64,000 nucleotides of DNA from Mesorhizobium muleiense (GCF_900099905.1 NZ_FNEE01000013.1:62001-126000); one strand, 5' to 3'. Positions 52,255-61,118 are shown, counted from the stretch's first letter. A program made the numbers and translations. Notes: generated from the letters alone by a model not told the origin.

Positions 52255-53742
52255 ATGAGTGAAATCCCATCCGCGGACGAAAGCACCGATCGGGCGACCG
52301 CAGCCGCCCGCAGGGTGCCGTTGTCGCGTGGATTGTCGACAAAGCTCCTGCTGCTCACCATCGTCTTCGTGCTCCTGGCCGAGGTCCTCATCTTTCTGCC
52401 CTGGATCGCCAGCTACCGGCTGAGCTGGCTGAAAGAGCGGCTGAGCACCGCCGCGGCCGTCTCGATCGTGCTGGTGCAGGGAGAGCCCGCCTCGCTGTCG
52501 CGCGCTGCCCAGAACGATGTGCTGATGGCGATCGGCGCCAAGGCGATCGCCGTGCGCGACGGCGGTGTCTCGCGGCTTCTGGTGGTGGCTGAGATGCCGC
52601 CGCACGTCGACGAGCATATCGACATTGCCAATGTCGGCCTGATCGAGGGCATGACCGGCGCCTTGGACACGCTGTTGTTCGGCGGCGAGCGGATGCTGCG
52701 CGTTTTCGGGCCAGTCGGCGACAGCGACAAGGAATTCGAGCTGATCATGCCCGACTACAGCCTGCGCAATGCCATGCTCATCTATTCGCGCAACGTCGCC
52801 TTCGTCTCGCTGCTGATCTCGCTGTTCACCGCCATGCTGGTCTATGCCGCCATAGACCTGATCATGATCGGCCCGATCCGGACGATGACGCGCTCGATGC
52901 TGGCCTTCTCCGAGGCTCCCGACGACCCCGGGCGGATCATCCGCCCTGCTGCCCGCGCCGACGAAATCGGCGTTGCCGAGCGCGAGCTCTCGCAGATGCA
53001 GGAGCGGCTGCAAAAGATGCTCTCCGAGCAGAAGCATCTCGCCGACCTTGGCCTCGCCGTGTCGAAGATCAACCATGACATGCGCAATATCCTGGCGTCG
53101 GCGCAGCTGATGTCGGACCGTCTGCGCCAGGTCAAGGACCCGACCGTGCAGGCCTTTGCGCCAAAACTGCTGCGCGCGCTCGATCGTGCCGTATCCTATT
53201 CGGAAGGTGTGCTTGCCTATGGCCGGACCCAGGAGCCGCCGCCCTCGCGCCGCAGGCTCAGGCTGCGCCAGCTGGTCGATGACGTCCACGGCCTGCTCGA
53301 CACCGAAGGCGGCATAGAATTCGTCAATGCCGTCGATCTGGCTTTCGAGGTGGATGCCGATTCCGATCAGCTTTTTCGCGTGCTCACCAATCTTTGCCGC
53401 AACGCCGTCCAGGCGATGGCGGCGGACGCGGAAAGCGCGGTGGTGCGTCGGTTGTCGGTGTCGGCCGAGCGCGTCGGCAGCGTCAGCCGCATCACCGTCA
53501 CCGACACCGGCCCCGGCCTGCCGCCGAAGGCGCGCGAGAATTTGTTTGCGGCGTTCCGCGGCTCGGCCCGCAGCGGTGGCACCGGCCTTGGCCTGGCAAT
53601 CGCCTACGAACTGATCCGCGCCCATGGCGGCACGGTGGAGCTTGTCGAAAGCAGAGGCGGCCGCACCACATTCGCGGTCACCATTCCCGACCAGCCGGTC
53701 CGGCTCGACCAGGCCCGCAACGGCCTGCGCCGTCCCGCCTGA
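52255..53742 (+). CDS. Sensor histidine kinase, orphan
   Basis: A 495-residue membrane kinase. Helices at about residues 25-45 and 180-205 frame a periplasmic sensor region of about 130 residues. A HAMP domain follows (IGPIRTMTRSMLAF). The phosphoacceptor is about H274 in SKINHDMRNIL, a less usual HxMRN context. ATP-site motifs are NLCRNAVQAM (N box), VTDTGPGLP (G1) and SGGTGLGLAIA (G2). No response regulator gene is adjacent. Confidence 0.9.
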   Translation: MSEIPSADESTDRATAAARRVPLSRGLSTKLLLLTIVFVLLAEVLIFLPWIASYRLSWLKERLSTAAAVSIVLVQGEPASLSRAAQNDVLMAIGAKAIAVRDGGVSRLLVVAEMPPHVDEHIDIANVGLIEGMTGALDTLLFGGERMLRVFGPVGDSDKEFELIMPDYSLRNAMLIYSRNVAFVSLLISLFTAMLVYAAIDLIMIGPIRTMTRSMLAFSEAPDDPGRIIRPAARADEIGVAERELSQMQERLQKMLSEQKHLADLGLAVSKINHDMRNILASAQLMSDRLRQVKDPTVQAFAPKLLRALDRAVSYSEGVLAYGRTQEPPPSRRRLRLRQLVDDVHGLLDTEGGIEFVNAVDLAFEVDADSDQLFRVLTNLCRNAVQAMAADAESAVVRRLSVSAERVGSVSRITVTDTGPGLPPKARENLFAAFRGSARSGGTGLGLAIAYELIRAHGGTVELVESRGGRTTFAVTIPDQPVRLDQARNGLRRPA

Positions 53743-53907
53743 TCCTCGCCCGTCTGATCCTCTCCCTCTGGTCGCTCCAGGGCACGAACAACAAAACTTT
53801 TGCCGGATCGGCTTGCTTTTCGCAAATGCAGTCGCTAGGGAACACCTCACATCGCGGCCGGTCGTTTAAGGACCGGATCGGGGGCCATTCAAAGCATGGC
53901 CTGTTGC

Positions 53908-53984
53908 GCGCCCGTAGCTCAGCTGGATAGAGCACCAGACTACGAATCTGGGGGTCAGGAGTTCGAATCTCTTCGGGCGCGCCA
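53908..53984 (+). tRNA. tRNA-Arg (anticodon ACG)
   Basis: A 77-nt cloverleaf with acceptor stem GCGCCCG / CGGGCGC, D-arm GCTC...GAGC, anticodon stem CCAGA / TCTGG with loop CTACGAA, T-arm CAGGAGTTCGAATCTCTTC region, and encoded CCA. ACG would be edited to ICG to read CGU, CGC and CGA codons. The genes to its right are accessory, so it may be an integration site. Confidence 0.97.
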
Positions 53985-54014
53985 ATAATCTCAATCAGTT
54001 AGCGGCGCGACAGC

Positions 54015-54036
54015 GTTTCAAATCGGTTTTTGAAAC
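54015..54036 (+). terminator. Hairpin downstream of tRNA-Arg
   Basis: GTTTCAAA and TTTGAAAC pair around TCGGTT, 30 bp after the tRNA. A T-rich stretch with six Ts follows at 54057-54062 after a second small GC palindrome (CGGCCG). It is a plausible but imperfect intrinsic terminator. Confidence 0.45.
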
Positions 54037-54136
54037 GGTTTTGAACGGCCGGTTGCTTTTTTGTGTGATTTCGCGCGAGTGGCACGTCAGGAACCCGACG
54101 CTGGCGCGGCGGAGGCGGGCGCATCCGAGGCGACGT

Positions 54137-55384
54137 TCAACTGCTTCGTCCGGCATGACCTTCGCGCATCATGCAAGCGACCACGGTACCGGACAGGAAA
54201 GTGAGGGCGGCGATCGAGGCAATCGCCCACGCCAGGCCGAAGAAGTCGGCGATCAGTCCCGCCGAGAGGGCACCGATCGCGTAGCCGAGATCGCGCCAGA
54301 AGCGGTAGACGCTGAGCGAGCGGGCGCGCCATGAAGGATGCGACGCATCCGATACCGCGGCGATCAGGCTCGGATAGACCATCGCCGTGCCAAGTCCTAG
54401 CAGGAGGCTCGCCACCAGCCACCAGCCGAAATTCGCGGTCAGCGCCGTGAGAAAGAGCGCCGCCGCCTGCACCCACATGCCGGCGACGATCAGGCCCTTG
54501 CGGCCCCAGCGGTCGCTGAGCGGTCCCGTCACGACCTGCAGCACACCCCAGGTGACGGGATAGACGGCCTTCAGAATGCCGATGCGCTCCACGCCAAGCC
54601 CGCCGGCTGCGAAGAAGAGCGGAAAGATGCCCCAGCTCATGCCGTCATTGAGGTTGTTCACCAAACCGGCCTGCGAAGCGGCAAAGAGGTTGCGATCCCG
54701 AAAAGAGGTCAACGCAAAGACCTCGCGGAAGGAAAGGGGTGATGCCTCGCGCGGATGGTTCGCCAGTTCCGCACGCACATGATCGCGCGTGTCGCGCACG
54801 AGCAGGATCGAGAGCACCGTGCCCACCACCGCGTAGCCGACGCCGAGATAGATCGGGATTGGTCGCAGACCGTAGCGGCTGGCGAGATAGCCGGTGAGGA
54901 AGGCGGTGATCCCGACTGCGAGGTAACCGGCAAACTCGTTGAGCCCTACGGCGAGGCCACGCCCCTTCGGGCCGACAAGGTCGACCTTCATGATGACGGT
55001 CATCGACCAGGCGAAGCCCTGGCTGATGCCAAGCAGCGCGTTGGCGGCGATGACCCAGTTCCAGTCTGGCGCCCAAATGATCATGAAGGGCACCGGCAGG
55101 CCGAACAGCCAGCCGATAACCAGCACGCGCTTGCGCCCCCATTTGTCGGCGAGCTGTCCGGAGACAAGGTTGGCCAGCGCCTTAACGACGCCGAAGCTGA
55201 CGATGAAGGAGACGACCAGCGTGGTCGAGGCGAGCCCGAATTCCTCTGAGCCGATCAACGGCACGACGGTGCGTTCGATGCCGACCATGCCGCCGACGAA
55301 TGCATTGATAAGCACAAGCAGCGCGAACTGCCGCCAGTTGGCCTTGAGACCGAGGCTCACTGCTGGCGCCGCGATCGTTGTCAT
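54137..55384 (-). CDS. MFS transporter
   Basis: A 415-residue, twelve-helix major facilitator protein. GQLADKWGRKRVLVIGWLFG is motif A in the first half, and GPLSDRWGRKGLIVAGM its counterpart in the second. It is divergent from an ArsR-rhodanese regulator with a palindromic operator between, so it probably exports a sulfur- or metalloid-related toxic compound. The substrate cannot be read from the sequence. Confidence 0.88.
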   Translation of the reverse strand: MTTIAAPAVSLGLKANWRQFALLVLINAFVGGMVGIERTVVPLIGSEEFGLASTTLVVSFIVSFGVVKALANLVSGQLADKWGRKRVLVIGWLFGLPVPFMIIWAPDWNWVIAANALLGISQGFAWSMTVIMKVDLVGPKGRGLAVGLNEFAGYLAVGITAFLTGYLASRYGLRPIPIYLGVGYAVVGTVLSILLVRDTRDHVRAELANHPREASPLSFREVFALTSFRDRNLFAASQAGLVNNLNDGMSWGIFPLFFAAGGLGVERIGILKAVYPVTWGVLQVVTGPLSDRWGRKGLIVAGMWVQAAALFLTALTANFGWWLVASLLLGLGTAMVYPSLIAAVSDASHPSWRARSLSVYRFWRDLGYAIGALSAGLIADFFGLAWAIASIAALTFLSGTVVACMMREGHAGRSS

Positions 55385-55533
55385 GCGGCACCGGCATTGA
55401 TGGCTCGGGTGCGTGCGGCCATCACTACATCAATCCCGTTCGGGAGCCGTCAGAGCCGGAGCCAAGGCTGCTAAGCGATTGAAGGGGCTTCTCGGCCACG
55501 GACTTGTCTCCTCGGGGGCCGTGTGATACGCAT

Positions 55534-55555
55534 CATTCAATAATTATGTTGAATG
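55534..55555. promoter_or_regulatory. ArsR-type operator
   Basis: CATTCAA and TTGAATG form a perfect inverted repeat around the 8-bp TAATTATG, 8 bp before the regulator start. The AT-rich centre and arm sequence are typical of ArsR/SmtB-family binding sites. It can control both the regulator and the divergent MFS gene. Confidence 0.75.
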
Positions 55556-55562
55556 AACTAGC

Positions 55563-56237
55563 GTGGCTGCTACCCTGATGTCAATCCGCAATCCGAAGCA
55601 GGCACTTTACGAGCAGTTCGCGGTTGTCGCGAAGGCTCTGGGCAATCCGCAGAGGCTGGAACTGATCGAGCAACTCGCGCAGGGTCCGCGCAGCGTGGAA
55701 GCCTTGGCCGCCAAGCTTGCGCGTCCGGTGGCGAATGTCTCGCAGCATCTCCAGGCGATGCGCCGCGCCGGACTGGTGACGTCAGAGCGCGATGGCAAGT
55801 TCGTCAATTACAGGCTCGCGGATGAAAGCGTGCTCGGAGCATTCGCCTCCATTCGAGTCGTTGCCGAGCGGCATTCGGCCGAGGTCGAACGGATCGTGAG
55901 GGGCTATTTCGACCGGCGCGACGATATGGAGCCTGTGTCCCGGGAAGAGCTGGCCGCGCGAATGAAAGACGGGCTCGTTACAGTCATCGACGTCCGACCG
56001 CCCGATGAGTTTGCGCTCGGACATCTGCCCGGCGCGATCAACGTCCCCCTCGGCCAACTGGAACAGCGGTTGTCCGACCTCGAGGCGAAGCCCGAGATCG
56101 TCGCCTACTGCCGCGGACCGTGGTGCGTGATGTCGTTCGAGGCGGTCGCATTGCTGCGTGAGCACGGCTTCAACGCACGCCGCATGGAAGATGGCCTGCC
56201 CGAATGGCGTGACGCGGGCTTAGCTGTCGAGGCTTGA
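55563..56237 (+). CDS. ArsR family regulator fused to a rhodanese domain
   Basis: A 224-residue fusion. Residues 10-100 are an ArsR winged helix (AKALGNPQRLELIEQLAQGPRSVEALAAKL then VANVSQHLQAMRRAGLV). Residues 125-220 are a rhodanese domain with active loop CRGPWC containing the persulfide cysteine. Such fusions are thought to sense reactive sulfur species or transfer sulfur. GTG 55563 is used; ATG 55578 is an alternative. It is divergent from the MFS exporter it probably controls. Confidence 0.88.
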   Translation: MAATLMSIRNPKQALYEQFAVVAKALGNPQRLELIEQLAQGPRSVEALAAKLARPVANVSQHLQAMRRAGLVTSERDGKFVNYRLADESVLGAFASIRVVAERHSAEVERIVRGYFDRRDDMEPVSREELAARMKDGLVTVIDVRPPDEFALGHLPGAINVPLGQLEQRLSDLEAKPEIVAYCRGPWCVMSFEAVALLREHGFNARRMEDGLPEWRDAGLAVEA

Positions 56238-56302
56238 TCGACCTCAACTTCAAAGTCAGTCACCCGCCCCTCATTCGCTGGGTCCTTTTTGCCGTAGCAA
56301 GG

Positions 56303-56348
56303 TTGACACATCACGTTAGTCCGTGCTAACGCGTTAGTGGTGACTAAC
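56303..56348 (+). promoter_or_regulatory. Promoter and twin ArsR operators of the arsR-SRPBCC pair
   Basis: TTGACA at 56303-56308 is a -35 candidate. Two copies of GTTAG-N6-CTAAC follow at 56315-56330 and 56333-56348. The first covers the likely -10 region and the second covers the GTG 56337 start. Binding to either would block transcription. Confidence 0.7.
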
Positions 56349-56651
56349 GTGAACAACAGCTGGACCGCCTTGGGCGACCCCACCAGGCGCACGATCTTCG
56401 AACTCTTGGTCGAGCATCCGCGTTCGGTTACCGAGTTGGCGCGTGCCCTGCCGGTGACCCGGTCGGCGGTCTCGCAGCATCTGAAGGTGTTGAAAGAGGC
56501 AGGGCTCGTGGCTGCCACGCCGGACGGCAAGCACCGCATCTACCGCGTCGAACCCGACGGGCTGGCGGCGCTTCGCACGGAGCTGGATCGGTTCTGGGTA
56601 AAGACGCTCGCTGCCTTCAAGCAAGCTGTCGAACAACCGCGAAAGGAGTGA
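56337..56651 (+). CDS. ArsR family transcriptional regulator
   Basis: A 104-residue winged-helix regulator: LGDPTRRTIFELLVEHPRSVTELARALPVTRSAVSQHLKVLKEAGLV spans almost the whole DNA-binding domain. No metal-binding CxC is present, as expected for the group that pairs with SRPBCC proteins. GTG 56337 or GTG 56349 could start it; the latter lies clear of the second operator and would be nearly leaderless if the TTGACA promoter is right. It is 3 bp from the SRPBCC gene. Confidence 0.88.
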   Translation: MVTNVNNSWTALGDPTRRTIFELLVEHPRSVTELARALPVTRSAVSQHLKVLKEAGLVAATPDGKHRIYRVEPDGLAALRTELDRFWVKTLAAFKQAVEQPRKE

Positions 56652-56654
56652 ACT

Positions 56655-57137
56655 ATGAACACGCAAGCAGCAGACACCTTGGTAAGGCACTCGATCATGG
56701 TCGAGGCGCCGATCGAGCGCGCCTTCGAGGTCTTCACGGAGGATTTTGGCAAGTTCAAACCCAGGGAGCACAATCTGCTCGCCGTGCCGATCGCCGAGAC
56801 CGTGTTCGAGCCGCGCGTCGGCGGCCATATTTATGATCGCGGCGCCGACGGCAGCGAGTGCCGCTGGGCGCGCGTGCTGGCTTATGAGCCGCCGCACCGT
56901 GTGCTGCTAAGTTGGGACATCAGCCCGCAATGGCGGTTGGAGACCGATCCGAACAAGGCCAGCGAGTGGGAAGTCCGCTTCACTGCCGAGACGGCTAATC
57001 GGACCCGCCTCGATCTCGAGCATCGCAAACTGGAGCGCCACGGCGCCGGCTGGGAAAGCGTGCGCGATGGTGTCGCCGATCAAGGCTGGCCGCTCTACCT
57101 GCAGCGATACGCCGACCTGTTCGGGCGTCGGGCCTGA
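56655..57137 (+). CDS. SRPBCC (AHSA1-like) domain protein
   Basis: A 160-residue START/Bet v 1-type protein. RHSIMVEAPIERAFEVFTEDFGKF is the first strand-helix unit, and the C-terminal helix includes GWPLYLQRYADLFG. These proteins bind hydrophobic ligands in a deep pocket. ArsR-SRPBCC pairs are common, and the regulator usually controls only this partner. AGGAGTGA precedes the ATG. Confidence 0.87.
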   Translation: MNTQAADTLVRHSIMVEAPIERAFEVFTEDFGKFKPREHNLLAVPIAETVFEPRVGGHIYDRGADGSECRWARVLAYEPPHRVLLSWDISPQWRLETDPNKASEWEVRFTAETANRTRLDLEHRKLERHGAGWESVRDGVADQGWPLYLQRYADLFGRRA

Positions 57138-57493
57138 CGGCCACATCCGCAAGCATCAGATCGAATCCGGCCTCGCGGCCTGCAATCCCGTAAGCTCAGG
57201 AGTTATTCGCGGTGGCGACACTGCCGCGGATAACGTCCCTTGCCTACCCGGCGCCCGACAAGCGTAGGCGCAATAATCACACCGACCAGCATGCCCAACG
57301 CCGCTTCGGATGCGGGGACGGCTCCGCGCGAAGCGGATGATGGCTGACGAAGGTCAGAACGGTATAGGCCACAATGGTCACGCATTTGTGAGCTGTATGA
57401 TAAGCCTATTCGGGATTATGGATCTAATCTTGAAGCGTGCATCGTCTTAAATGTCAGGAGTAATAGTCCCTGCATGGCCGCCGGTCAGGAATA
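57138..57493. other. Intergenic region, possible degraded membrane-protein remnant
   Basis: 356 bp without a convincing gene. On the minus strand, frame-shifted pieces reading VTIVAYTVLTF and then ALGMLVGVIIAPTLVGRR look like two ends of a decayed transporter, perhaps of FUSC type; this is a weak impression only. The end nearer 57480 holds the promoter and the AGGAAT ribosome site of the cyclase gene. Confidence 0.3.
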
Positions 57494-59371
57494 ATGCTGA
57501 TGGAACGCAAGCTCGCGGCAATCATGGCCGCCGATATCGTCGGCTACAGCCTGCTGATGGCTGAAAACGAGGCTTCAACCTACGCGAAGCTACGCGCTGT
57601 TTTTGATGAGCTCATTAACCCGACCACTGCCCGCCATGGCGGGCGCATCGTCAAGACGGCGGGAGACGGCTTTCTCGCCATGTTTCCCAGCGTCAACGAA
57701 GCGGTTGATGCGGCGCTGGCCATACAGGAGGGCTTCGACAAGGGCCCGTTCGAGCTGCGCATCGGCATCAATCTTGGCGATGTCATCGAAGATGACGGCG
57801 ACGTATACGGCGACGGCGTCAATGTGGCTGCCCGTCTTGAGGCCATGTGCGATCCGGGGCAGATTTTCGTCAGCAGCGCCGTGGTGATGGCGGCCGACCG
57901 CAACAGCGCGGACAGATTCGTCCGCATCGGCCGCAGGCGGGCCAAGAACATTCCCGAACTTCTCAACGTCTACCGCGTAAGGCGCGCGGGCTCTCCGTGG
58001 TCGCCATGGCGGCACGTGCCGCAGGTGCTGCGCAGCACCGCCGCCCGCTGGTCTTATGGCGTAGCCGCCATAGCCCTCATCCTCATCGGCACCCAAATCC
58101 AGCCGCTCCCCCTGGCAGCCATGGTCAGCCGCATCCCGGGGGTCTTGTCGATGGACCAGAGCCGCGCCGACCCCCGGCCGTCAGTGGCGGTCATGCCTTT
58201 TGCCGCGATGAGCGGCAGCGGCGAGCAATCGTATTTCGCGGACGGACTGGCCGAGGATGTGACGACAGCCCTTGCCCGCAATTCAGAGCTGCAGGTCATC
58301 GCACGCGATTCCACCTACGCCGTGCACGGGCAGGGTACGGACGTGCGCAAGCTCGGGGCGAAGCTCGGCGTTGATTATGTGGTTGAAGGCAGCGCCCGCC
58401 GTGAGGGCGACCAGCTTCGCGTGTCGGCGCAGCTGGTCGATGTAAAGACAGGCGCGCATCTGTGGTCGCGCAGTTTTGACCGGCAGGTCGCCGACGTGTT
58501 CACCGTCCAGAGCGAGCTGACCACTGAAATCGTCGCGCAGATCGCGCCCTATATCGGCAGGAGCGAGGCGGCGGCGGCAGCGGAACGCCCGACCGACAAT
58601 CTGCAGGCCTATGACCTCGTGCTGCAGGCCCGCAACCGCTACCGGCACGGCGGCGATGACCCGCAGGACATTCTGGAGGCGCGGGGTCTCTACCAGCGCG
58701 CCCTTGAAATGGACCCGTCCTATGCGGCCGCCCGCGCAGGCCTCGCGCTGACCTTTATCGCCAGCGTGGCGCAGAGCGGTGACGGCCGGGAAAACGCGCC
58801 GGAACTCCATCTTGGGCTTAGCGAAGCTCGGCAAGCGGTCCGTCTCGACCCCAATCTTGGCCTTGGCTATCAGGTCATCAGCTTCGGGCTTGCGCTGCAG
58901 GGCGACTATTCAGGCGGCTTGCAGGCCGCACGGCGCGCTGTGGAGCTCAACCCTAACGATCCCGACAGCATGATGGCGCTTGCAAAGGCGCAGGTTCGCT
59001 TCGGGCAATATGATGATGCCGTCGCCAACGCAGAGCGGGCCCGCCGCCTTCATCCTATGGCGCCCGAGTACTACGCCTACGTGCACGGGCAGGCGCTCTA
59101 CGCGGCTGACCGCCGCGACGAGGCTTCCGCCGTCATAGAAGAATGCCTGATCCGGGCGCCGCGCGATGCAAACTGCCTTCTGATTCAGGCGGCTTTGCAG
59201 AGCGGGGGCGGTGAGGTCGAGGCAGCCCAGCAGACGATGGCAAGGCTGGTCGAGGCGCATCCGGCATTCTCGCTGGAAGCAGAGCGCGCTTACCGCCGGT
59301 TCGGTGACAGGCCGCTGATGGAAGAGTTCCTGCAGGACCTCGCAAAGGCCAAGGCTCCTGAATCCGCCTGA
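57494..59371 (+). CDS. Class III adenylate cyclase with TolB-like and TPR domains
   Basis: A 625-residue protein. The N-terminal cyclase homology domain (residues 3-165) has both metal aspartates in AADIVGYS and KTAGDGFLAMF and the DVYGDGVNVAARLE segment. A membrane helix follows near 190-205. Then comes a TolB/FlgO-like domain (about 225-350; PSVAVMPFAAMSG and YVVEGSARREGDQLRVSAQL), and finally TPR repeats (about 370-600). Many rhizobia carry numerous paralogues. It should produce cAMP, with the periplasmic TPR part sensing partners. Confidence 0.88.
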   Translation: MLMERKLAAIMAADIVGYSLLMAENEASTYAKLRAVFDELINPTTARHGGRIVKTAGDGFLAMFPSVNEAVDAALAIQEGFDKGPFELRIGINLGDVIEDDGDVYGDGVNVAARLEAMCDPGQIFVSSAVVMAADRNSADRFVRIGRRRAKNIPELLNVYRVRRAGSPWSPWRHVPQVLRSTAARWSYGVAAIALILIGTQIQPLPLAAMVSRIPGVLSMDQSRADPRPSVAVMPFAAMSGSGEQSYFADGLAEDVTTALARNSELQVIARDSTYAVHGQGTDVRKLGAKLGVDYVVEGSARREGDQLRVSAQLVDVKTGAHLWSRSFDRQVADVFTVQSELTTEIVAQIAPYIGRSEAAAAAERPTDNLQAYDLVLQARNRYRHGGDDPQDILEARGLYQRALEMDPSYAAARAGLALTFIASVAQSGDGRENAPELHLGLSEARQAVRLDPNLGLGYQVISFGLALQGDYSGGLQAARRAVELNPNDPDSMMALAKAQVRFGQYDDAVANAERARRLHPMAPEYYAYVHGQALYAADRRDEASAVIEECLIRAPRDANCLLIQAALQSGGGEVEAAQQTMARLVEAHPAFSLEAERAYRRFGDRPLMEEFLQDLAKAKAPESA

Positions 59372-59560
59372 CAGTTTTTACAGAGCGACTTCAATCATAT
59401 AGCGGTGCCCAGTTTCATCCTCTCCGGCGCGCCAATTTTTGCCATACGACGCCAACACCGAAAATTGCCGCCAATCGCCGCCGGAACGACGTCCGCCGCC
59501 AACGGTGGTAGGAGTCGGTCGGAGCCGGTACGTTGGCGGGTGGAGGAAGCTGCGCGCAGC

Positions 59561-60814
59561 CTATGACCGACGCAGCACGTCCTGCCATTCGACATGACGG
59601 TCGATCTGTGCTTTTGCGAACGGACAAAGCGGAATGATGGCGACCCCTTCGCGCCGGGCGTCCTCGACCGCCTGGCGTACCAGTCGCTCGCCGACCTTGC
59701 GGCCACGCAACGCCGCTGGAACTTCGGTATGGTCGATGATGATCAACCCTTCGCCGGCGCGGCTATAGGTCATCTCAGCTTCGACGCCGTCGACGAGCAT
59801 CCGGTAGCGTCCCTTCGATGCGGTATCCTCCCGCTCGACCTTTTCGACGGTCAAGGGAGAGGCAGGGCCCGGCTGCTCGGCGTCATGCGGCCGCGCCTGA
59901 CCCCGCCGCCCCGGCATGCAGTCCAGCAGGTCGCGGTCCCATCTTCCGAGATCGGCCGCAGCGTCGTAGGTCGAGACGAGAAACTCCATAAGCGCCGCGT
60001 CGGGATTTGCAGCCGACTGAACGGCATCGTACGGCAGGATGAATTCCGCTAGGCCCTCATGCCAGAACGCGCCCTCGGGCCGGACCGACGCGCCCCTGAA
60101 GCCACTCGGCGCCGGATAGGCGTAGGCATAGAACGCGGGGTAATCGATGCCGCCACCGCCGGGCCAGAAACCTGCTGAAGAGACCTCGCGGTCGTAGGCT
60201 TCCTGTGCCACATCGTTGGGCAATGAAGGAATGCCGCCGGGATGGAGAGGCGCGCGCCGCCCTGAAAAGCGGGTGACGGCCAGGTCAAAACTGCCCCAGA
60301 ACAGGTGAACGGGACTGGACTTGCCAAGAAAGGAGGTCCGGAACCGATTGAATACCCTGTCGACCGCCACCGATGCGTGATGGAAGCGCTGAACGGCTTC
60401 CCGGTCATAGGGCCGGTCGCGATGATCTTCGGTGAACGGCACGGGGTTGGGCACCTCGTTCGGATTGCCGTTAAAGGTCGGCGTGCCTCCAAGTTCGGAA
60501 ATCAACTGCACGAAATTGGCGTGGAACGCCGCGACTGTGGATGGCCCGAGCGCAAACGATGCCTTGCGACCATTGCCGCATGTGCCGACAACCATATGGT
60601 CCCGAAGGTCAAAGAGGATCTCAATGCCGGGGCCGTCGGGGATCGGCGAGGAGGTCAGGCCGAGCGGCGTGACATAGAAGGTCGCGTTCCAGGAATGGTT
60701 GAGCCACGGGGTATGAGCAAGGCGATATTTCCCGGCGATCTGCAAATAGAGATGCAGGGCCGAACACGTCTCGCGCCAGCCGAGATAGTCGAGGTGGGGC
60801 CACTTGTTGCTCAT
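59561..60814 (-). CDS. DUF5996 domain fused to a GCN5-related N-acetyltransferase domain
   Basis: A 417-residue two-domain protein. Residues 1-300 match the DUF5996 pattern (SNKWPHLDYLGWRETCSALH, NFVQLISELGGTP and the FWGSFDLAVTRFSGR block). Residues 330-415 are a short YjdJ-like acetyltransferase with ADHTEVPAALRGRKVGERLV-like motif (IDHTEVPAALRGRKVGERLV) and IIPLCPFAKAQIDRH. The two are usually separate genes. ATG 60814 has GGAG 9 nt upstream. Function unknown. Confidence 0.82.
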   Translation of the reverse strand: MSNKWPHLDYLGWRETCSALHLYLQIAGKYRLAHTPWLNHSWNATFYVTPLGLTSSPIPDGPGIEILFDLRDHMVVGTCGNGRKASFALGPSTVAAFHANFVQLISELGGTPTFNGNPNEVPNPVPFTEDHRDRPYDREAVQRFHHASVAVDRVFNRFRTSFLGKSSPVHLFWGSFDLAVTRFSGRRAPLHPGGIPSLPNDVAQEAYDREVSSAGFWPGGGGIDYPAFYAYAYPAPSGFRGASVRPEGAFWHEGLAEFILPYDAVQSAANPDAALMEFLVSTYDAAADLGRWDRDLLDCMPGRRGQARPHDAEQPGPASPLTVEKVEREDTASKGRYRMLVDGVEAEMTYSRAGEGLIIIDHTEVPAALRGRKVGERLVRQAVEDARREGVAIIPLCPFAKAQIDRHVEWQDVLRRS

Positions 60815-60905
60815 TCTGCTTTCTCCATTCAGCACATGGCACGCGACGCGTCATCTCGTCTGAACCGCCCGGGTCCGTGCCTAGGCGATCTCCTTCTTAA
60901 CGCGG

Positions 60906-61118
60906 TCAGTCCGGTAGGGGAATGAGCTCATCTCGGTCATCGATCGGGAGATCGAAACGTCCCTTGCCCCAGTCCTCGGCGCGCCATTCGGTCTTCGCTT
61001 CTTCGATGCGGTCCTTCGAGGAGGCGACGAAGTTCCACCAGATATAGCGCGGTCCGCTGAGCGTTGCGCCGCCGCCCGGCTCGATTGCTGGGTTCCAACT
61101 CATGCGCGTCATCCTCAC
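60906..61118 (-). pseudogene. Pirin family protein, C-terminal remnant
   Basis: About 70 codons with GPRYIWWNFVASSKDRIEEAK and a proline/aspartate-rich ending LPIDDRDELIPLPD, the invariant end of pirin-type cupins. A complete pirin is about 230-300 residues, and no N-terminal cupin motif is found upstream to 61374. It is therefore a truncated remnant. The 256 bp between it and the LysR gene contain nothing recognisable. Confidence 0.8.

Noticed and set aside
53908-55400. Phage or ICE integrase next to tRNA-Arg
   Set aside because: The first gene after the tRNA is an MFS transporter; no integrase-like frame is present in the window.
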